NCBI GenBank assembly: GCA_949128115.1
Contig: OX421962.1
Span: forward strand, 37,347,745-37,411,744
Length of the DNA: 64,000 nt
Origin: Anaspis maculata
Taxonomy: Eukaryota; Arthropoda; Insecta; Coleoptera; Scraptiidae
Direction: 5' to 3'
Of the stretch, positions 55,599-64,000 are shown piece after piece. The notes under the pieces are model-generated. The model did no database searches. It saw nothing but the letters and a program-made list of their open reading frames with translations, and was not told where the DNA came from. How positions within the stretch are numbered: position 1 is the first letter of the stretch; each line of letters starts with the position of its first letter. The translations under genes were made by a program, and so were the position numbers.

Positions 55599-56694
55599 AG
55601 AAGAGGAGGACGAAGTGGTGGACGCCCTCGCCGTCGTGGTCTCGTGTAGCTTGCAGACCTCGTAAATCAAACACAATGGCTCCTCTCCCATGATATGCTG
55701 CGATTACCCACTCTAGATATGCGATGGCGAGTTATTTATTAGCGCCTGATGGTTGGAGCGTTGGAGAAGTTGGCTGTATAGTTTTCTTGCATATGACGAT
55801 GGTGAGAGACCAGATGCACCAGCTGTTGGAGTTGCTGTTTTCTCAAGATCTTTAAATCGAACTTAGCAAATCATTGACTGGAAAAGTAATAATGTCCAAT
55901 CCAGCGAGGTCGAGGTCCCTATCTATACGTTCAGTGAAAGTTATCAAATTGTAAAAGTTGTGGCAGCAATAACTTTGTTTCACATACCTTCTTGAATTTT
56001 CCTCAAGTACATTTACAATAACTCATGTAAATTTTAGAGAACGGTACCCAGTCGTGCTCATGGCTTACTCGATGAATTTTATATATCAATCACGAATGTC
56101 ACTCCCATGGTCGTGTTGTTCAGCGCATTTTTATAAACCTGCGTTACTTTTGTTTTTTTGTTATTTAAATGACACTCCCAAAAAAACAACAGAACCGTAT
56201 ATTATTTGTTTTCCGACTAGGTCTGTTATTTTTTTTATAACACTGTTCTTTTATTTCCAGGATCCAGGCTTCACTTAGATATGGCTTCTGGCGTTACTTT
56301 TACTTGAGTATTGCTTCCCTTGGTAAGTTTAATCTTTACCCACTAATTTGGCTAAGGTAATTGTAATTAGAGGTGTTAACATTATTGAGGCGAGATTGAT
56401 TTAGTACCTATACGCGTAACGAGTGAGTATAGAAAATCTATAATAAAAGGTTTGGAATTCGAAATAAACCAACAAACTTAAATTTGAGCTTTTTTATCAC
56501 TCTATCTTTATCTTGTTAAAAGACCTAGTCAGACTGAGGCTCTGCAGATAATTTGATGGTAGGTGCATCCCATTCCCCTACATATAAGAGGAGATTATTC
56601 AAAAAATTAAAATTCATTCACGACTTTTCCTGCATACCAACTACAGATCTGCTCTATACGAGATAATTTTCTTACTGCTAAGCTAACATTATAC
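55599..56694. other. Unassigned DNA
   Basis: There is no supported gene or large repeat. Confidence 0.4.
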
Positions 56695-58078
56695 AACAAG
56701 GTGTTAAGTACTGGTTATTAGGTACAAACTTTGAGGGATGATTTTCCATCAAAAATAAGGCCGAAAGAAAATAAAACTCATGGTTCTAAAACTTCCTTAA
56801 AAAGGTACAGGGTGTGGAAGGTAACTTTTTTTGAATCATTTTTTCACCGTAACTTATAAAATATTAGACCGGTTTGGGGTTTCAATCAAATTTGGACCAA
56901 AGTCCGCCCAAATAAGTCTTCATCGAACAATGATACCGTGATTTATCAAAAATTTCCAGAGGTGTAGATATTAGGGGATGTCCCCTTTTTTCTCCTCTAT
57001 TTTCACCTCTCCTAATTATTTTTTGAAATTGTTGATATTTTTGGATTCTACGTTCAATTTAATAGAAAAAGCTACGCTTGCAAAATTTTGATAACCCAGT
57101 TGGTAGCACGGTGAGCTTGGCCCCGCTTTCAAAGACGAAGGTCCTGGGTTCAAATCCGCACTGGGCCAGATGGACTTTTTTACGCGTTCCTTAGTACTGG
57201 GGTATCTACTATCGTGCGGTGATGCCTCGGGAAGAGGGATGAAACGAGAAAGCCATCGAAACAAAACCCCACTGATAGATCCCCCACTGATCCAAAAATC
57301 TACATCTACAGTACCTTGTTGTAATCGTCATTTCTATCATTACCGAAAAAGCTCCACGGAAAAAACCTGCTAATAACCAAGTAGTTGATGCAGGGCAAAA
57401 AAAAAGATAAGAGGCTCCGTTCTCGAGATATTCAGGTTTGAAACATTGAAAATATAAGGAAACCCAGTATTCATGATTTTCTGCGCATTGCACATTTAAA
57501 TTTTATGAAAATCTGATATTAAATGAAAATAACACATTTCAAACTGCATTCTAAATTGGAATCCAGATATGCCAGAAATTCAAAATTAGAAAACAACATG
57601 AATTCTACTGGGTTTTCACCGAGTTTTCAACATGTTTTCAATGTTTCAAACCTGAATATCTTGAGAACGAAGCCTCTCTTACCAAAATTTTGCAAGAGTA
57701 ATTTTTTCTTCTAAATTAAACGTAGAATCCGGAAATATGGATACTTTACAAAAATAATCAGGGGAGGTACAAATAGAATATGGTAGAAAAAATAGACATC
57801 TCCCTATCATCTATTCCCCTGAAAATTTTTGAAGAACCGCGATATTATGTATTGTTCAATGAAGGCTTACTTGAGTAAACTGTGGTTCAAATTTGATTGA
57901 AATCGGTTCAACGGTTCAAAAATCACGGTGGAGAAACGATTAAAAAAAAATTAACTTCAATACCCTGTATCTTTTCAAGAAAGCATTTCAGAACCATAAG
58001 TTTAAGTCTCTTTCGGTCTTATTTTTGACAGAGAATCACCCCTCAGAGTTGGTAATAACCACTACCTAACACCCTGTA
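56695..58078. mobile_element. Foldback element with two CAGGGTG boxes per arm, split by a SINE
   Basis: The left end ACAAGGTGTTAAGTACTGG pairs with the right end, which reads inward ACAGGGTGTTAGGTAGTGG. A second box occurs in each arm: TACAGGGTGTGG at 56814 and ACCCTGTATC at 57962. Checkpoints are AAAATAAGGCCGAAAGA with its partner and CTTGCAAAATTTTG (about 57077-57090) with CAAAATTTTGCAAG near 57682. A SINE with its own duplication sits in the left arm at 57095-57405; beyond it the arm resumes with AGGCTCCGTTCTCGAGATAT. The centre is near 57540. Confidence 0.85.
57090..57410 (+). mobile_element. tRNA-derived SINE, family 1, copy 1, with target duplication
   Basis: The body at 57095-57405 begins CCCAGTTGGTAGCACGGTGA and has the polymerase III A-box-like TAACCCAGTTGG (57092-57103) and a perfect B-box GGTTCAAATCC near 57149. 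It ends in nine A at 57397-57405. GATAA flanks both sides (57090-57094, 57406-57410). A second copy starts at 63790, with the same tRNA-like head and body. The A tail and duplication show insertion by retroposition. Frames that cross it are not genes. Confidence 0.88.
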
Positions 58079-59715
58079 GCACGCGAGGAAGTGCAAAAAA
58101 ACTTAAGGTACTCCAACAATCAGTTTATTATTGTTACAATTGTTAGGGTGCATCAGTAATGTTTCCCATCATTATTGGAACTAAGATTTTACTTTATCAT
58201 TTCAAACTATTTATACAGGGTGTTTCAGCGATGATAGCAAAAAATTCAACTGTAGGTAGATCTCATCAAAATATGACGGAAACCTGTGTACCATTTTGCA
58301 AAGTTCGGCCTAATAACGAAGATAAAGCCCTTCAAAGTAGACTTTTTTGGAGTTATGAGGGTCAATGATTTAGAAACATCCGAAAATCAGCACTTTGTTT
58401 TTGATGCTGGAGACTTAGAAATTGGTTTAGAATAAAAGTAAAGAAAAGGCCTCTGATGGTATTACTGCGACAGCGATTCCATTATGGGAATAATTCGCAA
58501 AAACAATATTTTCTTTGGCGTTATTTGAGAAAAAATCAGAAGGTTGCGACATTCGTGAGTACGGTAATTGGGGAAATGAGCGTATCTCGGTATAACTACT
58601 ATAGGTCGCGGGAGCAAAAATGGCGTCCTAAAGGTCAGTATTAGTATGGTATAATACTATTTTCCATAGTACATACTTGTTTCTACAATTCTCTTCAGTT
58701 GTAATAAATTATATACTTAGATAATTTATTGAACAATAATTGTCGCTTTATCAAAAAATAATGGTGCCAAACTCAAGATTTTACTGAGTAAAGTCAAAAA
58801 CAAACGAATCTCTAGAGCGGTACCTTGGCACCCCAAAATGCTCTGACGCGAGCGTCTTAGGTCAATTCAACGTCAAAAATAATGCACATTGTGCTGTTGC
58901 CACGTCAGGCGTACATGCAACGTTGCCATGGCGGGTGCCAAGGTAATGTTTTGCTCCCGCGAGCTATATGTGCCCACGTATATATTTGAAGAAAAACTAT
59001 AAGTGATGTTTTTAGGAAGAACTATTTCATTATATGATGCCTAGACCATCACACGACGACCAGTAAGTCGAAGCGATATTGTTCAGTTCAGTGCCTCAGT
59101 GCAGCAATTAATCAGGAAAAACATGAGCTTGCACTATTCCCAGAAAGACAAAGTTGAAGAACGAAAGACACGAACAAATTTATTTCCACAAGCTTACCTT
59201 ATTGTAGACACAAAGTGAGCTCGTGAGGTGGTGGATGTCAGGAAATATTTCAATTTTCAATTACATTTTTACAGAACTTTGGGCTTTCAGGTTACCTGAA
59301 ACGTCAACATCGACAGAAACGTCAAATAGCTATTTCCCCAATAATTTTGACATTTGAAAAACATCATCTGTTGGTAGCTTTTTTCTCGAATTCTTATAAG
59401 TAATGCTTTTTGTTGACATCTTTGACAGCTATGGAGTCGCTGTCCTCAAATCTTATTCTACAAACGCCATATAGGTAGATAGTCTCTCAGTTATAGCGTA
59501 CTATTTTGTGAAACATTATCACTTATTGCGAGTACTATTTCGCTTTTTAGTATTTTTTTCGCCTATGTAATTCAGATGTCCTTTCCTAACCGACCTGTGG
59601 GAAGGGAGAACTTTCGCAAGAATTTTTTTTTCGTGGCTTTGAGAACTCGCATCAATATTTGTGTATAGACAAGGATTTTCATTAAAACTACAATTAAATA
59701 TGACATCAAGGCAAG
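58079..59715. other. Unassigned DNA with one TACAGGGTG end and a small inverted repeat
   Basis: A TACAGGGTGTTTCAGCGATG end lies at 58216 with no partner in the window. TACCTTGGCACCC near 58822 and GGGTGCCAAGGTA near 58931 form a 122-bp inverted repeat; around it GCGGGAGCAAAA near 58609 and TTTTGCTCCCGCG near 58951 form an outer pair. There is no supported gene. Confidence 0.45.
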
Positions 59716-60052
59716 TTATGTCTTGTCATAATCAACGATCTTGTGTGTAAATTTGGGACAGGTGCAAGGAATCCCATTAATACATCTTTTAAGGCCATAA
59801 CGAGTTGCAATCTGATCCTCCGCAAAAGCGGTCAGATTTTCAGGAGCGTAATTATCCTTTTTATGTGCCTCGTAGCACTTGCGTTGTATACTCTTCTCGA
59901 TATAAAAGTTGCTTGATTTATCTTTGTAGCAACAATGTTTCTTAATTATACGTACCATCCGCAATAATATCATTCCAGACTGTGCTCGACTGCTTGGCCA
60001 GCTGAAGAGAACTCCTCCGGAATTTCGATTACAATCGAAATTGAAACAATAC
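59716..60052 (-). CDS. Candidate terminal exon of a cysteine-containing protein
   Basis: On the minus strand an open frame runs from an ACACAG acceptor-like site (60058-60053) to a stop at 59716. An in-frame stop lies just upstream of the acceptor, as expected of an exon edge. It contains a 85-codon frame from ATG at 59973. The composition is coding-like, with Cys at several places: a YCFNFDC stretch at the start, a CC pair, and CINGIPCTC near the end. No repeat copy of it is seen in the window. I recognise no family. A secreted cysteine-rich protein is one possibility, but no signal peptide exon was found upstream. Confidence 0.3.
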
Positions 60053-60733
60053 CTGTGTAATTACGTCCAGCAAGTGCGCATCGCAGGTATAATAATTATT
60101 GTTATTATGGGACATAGGGGAGAGAGGGTGGGGGGATGTACCGTTGCGTAACATGCGGCTGATCAGAGCATCTTATAAGCTGACAATTTTCAAGAAATTA
60201 TGTTCCGCTACAACAGAAAACATATTAAGTGGACAAGAGACGTATTGAATGAGCCAGAATCTAAGGCCAAAATGCATTCGTTGAACAGATGTTTGATGTT
60301 TTTGACTTCCGGGAAACTCACATCCAGTGTCCAAGTTTTCTCGTTCACTGATAACAATAGAGTACGTTTATAAAATTTCTGATGTCTTTTTAAAACTTCG
60401 ATATAAAACTTGTCATCAAAACTGCTACGGGATCTCTTGTCGCTGGCAACTTGGGAAAGTTATCTCTACCATTAGATCGAAACCACTGAATGGAACTAAC
60501 AGTATCACATTTTTCTGTACTTGGGCGCTCTTGAACAGAAGATAATTTCACGCTGACTTTTTTCCTGGGGATATTTTTCTGGTATGACGTAATTTCTCAC
60601 AACCGAGAGCCAGGAGCTCAGAAAAGACCTTACCAGAGATATGTCAGTTGTTGTCAAATTGCCAAATTCCAAACTCCTAGAAGTACCATAATTTCGGGAA
60701 TCCGTCAAAATCTTGAAACACACTTTGTGTTAT
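60053..60733. other. Unassigned spacer
   Basis: No supported gene. If the 59716-60052 frame is an exon, this would be intron or upstream sequence. Confidence 0.35.
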
Positions 60734-61090
60734 ACCTTCAGGAGGAGCTTGTGGTGTGGTGGTCAGCGCGGTCGACTACCACTCCAGAGGTCGTGGTTTC
60801 GATCTCCGCCGGGGACAGATTTTTGCCTCGAAAACAAGCTTCTTGGTTTAGTTGGAATGCTTGCTAAATGCAAGACGTATGTATGTCGCATAGCACGTAA
60901 AATACGAACGATGGTGCCGACCCCATGCGATGTTGGTTGTCGTTAATAAAGACCCCTACCCTGTGTTGGAACGCACAGGGGTTCGGCAAAATTTCCGGTA
61001 TAGTGGAGGAAAGCATTCACTGGCGTCGGTGTTGGGCCTCGTTGCGGAAATAGGCCGACGTTAAATAAACGAATTGAAAAAAACCTTCAG
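60734..61090 (+). mobile_element. tRNA-like SINE, family 2, with 8-bp target duplication
   Basis: The body at 60742-61082 is flanked by ACCTTCAG on both sides (60734-60741, 61083-61090). The head has an A-box-like TGGTGTGGTGGTCAGCGC and a B-box-like GGTTTCGATCTCC, so it is probably tRNA-derived. The body has the hairpin CCCTGTG...CACAGGG near 60959-60979, and it ends AATAAACGAATTGAAAAAAA. The sequence is unrelated to SINE family 1. The 77-codon frame across its head is not a gene. Confidence 0.85.
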
Positions 61091-62111
61091 AATCCCAGAT
61101 TCCAGAAACGCCTGAATTCATTCTCTAGTTTTGCATGAAGCTCATTTCATTATCGTAAATACGTAGGTATTTACAATGACAGTTCTGCCGTTGCTATTCC
61201 CATTTTGGCGCATTCCTTATTTAATCCTCCACGAACAAATTGGACACAATTTCCCTGCCATTTAGAATTTACGCCCATCAAAGCATGAACGGCTCTGTTG
61301 AGAAAGGTCCGGGAGGTCCAATGACCTTCCGCCGCTTAGCAACCCTACTGTGTGTATCTAGAAGCGGGCTGAACAGCAGATCGAAAGCTCGGGCGCTGAT
61401 GAAAGGAAAGCTCTGCTCTTACTAACGCGCCGCAAACGATATGGGATTTCCCTTTTCGTTATATTCTAACGTTGAACTAAATTTCAGCTACCATACCATA
61501 GTAGTTAATAGTTTCAATGAAAACTTTGACGTTCCGAATACAAATCCTAATAAAAACCAGAACTATTATTATACTTTCCACAGCTTTCCATAGCTATTTG
61601 TCATTTGGTAGGTACCTTGGTACCTACTTATAAATCAAGTTCCAAGTGGAATAGGCGATAAAAATTTGTTTTCTTTCGATAGACAGCATTAAAATGATCT
61701 AGTTCCATAATAGCTCCATCCATAACTCTTTCATTATTTTTGTAGGGCATCATAGTGAAAATATTGTGAGCTCTCAACAACTGAAAAATCAGTTAATGAA
61801 AAACTATTGAATCGATACCATCAGTTGATAAACACCTTGGTCATGGCTCGTCCAAGAAAGCAATCTCATTCCGTAATTAAATCGCAGAAATTAACAACTG
61901 CTGGTGTGTAATGCAATTAATTCCATAATCATAACAACGGTTCTCAATTATTCGCCATTATTAAAAATTAAATAACACAAATGTCGCGGGTTAATTAACC
62001 CGCCGGCGAGTTTTGTATAGCCCATCGTACCGGGTCTTTTAAGTATAATATACCTGTGCCAAGTAATAATTGCCACGTCAGGTGAGTCTATTCACCCCAC
62101 GATGCCAGTGT
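61091..62111. other. Unassigned DNA
   Basis: It holds the palindrome TAGGTACCTTGGTACCTA near 61610-61627. There is no supported gene; the 61-codon frame at 61240-61425 is unrecognised. Confidence 0.4.
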
Positions 62112-62190
62112 ACTATCCGGAGAAAGTAGTAACCTCTGTGCGACTCTGGGTTTTGTCACGTGACTACTGCTTTTACTTTCTACGGATAGT
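62112..62190. mobile_element. Tiny inverted-repeat element (79 bp)
   Basis: ACTATCCGGAGAAAGTA pairs with TACTTTCTACGGATAGT with one mismatch. The loop contains TCACGTGA. It may be a very short MITE. Confidence 0.5.
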
Positions 62191-63789
62191 AATTTCATGT
62201 TATTCAATGTACCGTTCATTAGATTAGAAATTACAACTTTTATTGCTGAATTTGCAGCGAGTTACGTGTGCAGGGAGCATTTAATTGTTAATCATGGTGG
62301 AAGTGTTATGAGAAAGCTTACGTTTTCGTTCAATAACTTCCATTATTATTATGGAATGGATGCACAGCGCCATCAACATCACTTGAAATGCCGCATTCTG
62401 CGTCTGCAATACACAGATCCATTAATTAATAAAAGTACAAACCAACGAGATATGATTCAATGAGCTTGGGAAAGAGTGGCATTGGAATGGATAAATGTGT
62501 ATAAAACTATCATACACAATACAATACCTTTTTTGCTTATTATAGGTGTTATAAATAATGCAATGATTGTTGATTTACTTCCTGGTGATTTAGACTTTGT
62601 CAAGGAAAGAACCAAAACAAAAAAACAAAATCTGCGAATTTCTATTCGTATATGGGTTTACCTACATAAACTGTAACGTTACCAATAAGCGGTCTGTCTT
62701 CTTGCAGAGCTTGTGGAAATTCGGGTCCGAGCCTCGCTTTGAAATATGCAAGGAACTGCTTTCTGAGAGCGAATTCTATTTGATTGCGTCCCGAAAATTT
62801 ATACTGCGGGACAGTGGATATTGATTTGGAGATTTAGGTGCACTATAGCAAAACCAATCAATGTGAAATTCGAGGTAGGATTGAGAGCGCTTCAAATTTG
62901 TTGCTGTTGGAAGTGAACTGTTATTTGTTTTGAATTCCAGCAAGATTCACTGGCATAAGTTGACCTTGTGCTAAGCCCAAATTTCGGAGTCGTATCTAGA
63001 ATATGTAATTGTAATTCAATCATTTTTATTCTCAAACCATTGTAAAGCATGCTAAATCCACGCCGATGGAATTTTAATGTTTTTCCTTTGCATTGAAATT
63101 GGGCGTTGTATATTTTGAGAGGCCGAACTGGAAACATCCTCACCTTAGCTGATGTGTTTCATGGTTTGTTAACATTTTTCATCAGCCACATTGCAGCAGG
63201 CTTATTGCACCCTCATGAAAGGAACTGCTTTCCAAGAGCTCCATTTCAAGTTGGAGATACGCCCGCGCAAGTAGTGTATAAGTCCGGTTAATATGGCAAC
63301 ATAACACAATCCGACGCGATGATTGGCTTATCGATGCCGCAGATGAGTGGCACAAGTTGCATTGCTAAACTTAAAACTCAACCCTCAGCACGTAAAAATC
63401 AAGGACACCTCTTTAGATCATCTTTGCATGCTTGATGGAAAACGATTTTTTCATGAGAGTGCAATAAGCCTGTCGATGCAAACTGGCTGACGAAAAATGT
63501 AAAGTGAGTTATATTTGTGAAAGAATCTAAATTAGCAGACAATATTATAAAAATATTGTTCTTGAATATACTAAAGCCTGAGTGTCACGATATTATTTTC
63601 GTATTATTCTGATGCTAGAATTATTTGACTTTTTTTATAGAAACTACCAATTCAGAAATTCTCTAGCAACCTCATCCTAGATTTCTAGCATGAAAATATG
63701 ACGAAGATAGTACCGTGACACTTAGGCTTGACTGATTGAAAAATTAAGGAACTCAAGTGGAAAAACGTTGAATTCAAAACACAAAAGAA
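62191..63789. other. Mostly unassigned; contains candidate exon
   Basis: Frames of 60-88 codons are unrecognised. A second acceptor-like site, TAACATTTTTCATCAG, lies near 63169-63184 before an open frame to 63291. Confidence 0.35.
62707..62823 (+). CDS. Candidate terminal exon after a strong splice acceptor
   Basis: CTGTCTTCTTGCAG ends at 62706 and is the best acceptor-like site I saw in the window. The frame that follows gives 38 codons (SLWKFGSEPRFEICKELLSE and on) and stops at TGA 62821-62823. The composition is coding-like, but the stretch is short, no upstream exon was found, and I recognise no family. Confidence 0.22.
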
Positions 63790-64000
63790 CCCAGTCGGTA
63801 GCACGGTGAGCTCGGCCTCGCTTTCAAAAGCGAAGGTCCCGGGTTCAAATCCGCACTGGGCCAGATGGACTTTTTCACGCGTCTCTTAGTACTGGGGCAT
63901 CTACGATCGTGCGGTGATGCCCCGGGAAGAGGGATGAAACGAGAAAGCCATCGAAACAAAACCTCACTGATAAATCCCCCACTGATCCAAAGATGCAAAT
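63790..64000 (+). mobile_element. tRNA-derived SINE, family 1, copy 2 (cut by window edge)
   Basis: It begins CCCAGTCGGTAGCACGGTGA, carries the B-box GGTTCAAATCC, and follows copy 1 (57095-57405) through CATCGAAACAAAACC and CCCCCACTGATCCAAA with a few substitutions. The end lies outside the window, so tail and duplication cannot be checked. Confidence 0.88.

Noticed and set aside
57095..57170. A functional tRNA gene
   Set aside because: A- and B-boxes are present but a proper anticodon arm and acceptor stem could not be built, and the unit continues into a SINE body with an A tail.
60713..60946. A 77-codon frame read as a gene
   Set aside because: It crosses the target duplication and tRNA-like head of SINE family 2.

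Overview
The window looks like intergenic, repeat-dense nuclear DNA from an animal, most likely an insect. The support is an AT-rich base with no operon-like gene packing, jockey-like and R1-like non-LTR retrotransposon remnants, tRNA-derived SINEs with A-tails, hAT-type DNA transposons with 8-bp target duplications, and scattered TAGGTACC motifs. A hemipteran such as a whitefly is my guess only; nothing here fixes the species. I found no intact, recognisable host gene. Most open frames are short, overlap on both strands, or lie inside repeats.

Layout, left to right. 1-4313 is a tandem satellite with an exact 163-bp unit; the array continues off the left edge. A solo LTR follows at 4977-5491. 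6602-8600 holds small inverted-repeat elements, one split by a 677-bp hAT-type element. 8600-9240 is a GC-rich, triplet-rich patch. 10700-13330 holds a 279-bp tandem duplication and a roughly 260-bp tandem array rich in GCCGCCCCC. From 13691 to 29439 there is a run of long palindromes (13691-15412, 17857-19427, 19710-21367, 25042-27479, 27811-28930, 28938-29439) and a shorter TIR element (15820-16277). 29905-31345 is a dead jockey-like reverse transcriptase on the minus strand. 31952-33187 and 36200-37310 are palindromes built of tandem sub-units. 37960-39365 is a 5S-rRNA-like stretch next to an R1-like LINE 3' fragment. 45780-48726 is a 2.95-kb palindrome whose loop keeps the C-terminal end of a cysteine-rich (CXC-type) ORF. 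49174-49819 is a second solo LTR carrying a nested hairpin. 50213-53323 is a much-interrupted hAT element. 54200-55680 is GC-rich with several overlapping ORFs. 56695-58078 is a palindrome with a SINE inside one arm. Further SINEs lie at 60742-61082 and 63790-64000.

The dominant theme is foldback DNA. At least nine inverted repeats of about 0.5 to 3 kb occur in 64 kb. Several share the terminal box TACAGGGTG and a TA target duplication; two others share TAGGTGG-like ends (TAGTGG) and 3-bp duplications. Any transcript through them would fold into long double-stranded RNA. Nested insertions allow a relative order of events to be read. Possible host exons (34756-34891, 59716-60052, 62707-62823) are given at low confidence. 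All repeat alignments were made by eye, so arm boundaries are approximate unless a target duplication defines them.
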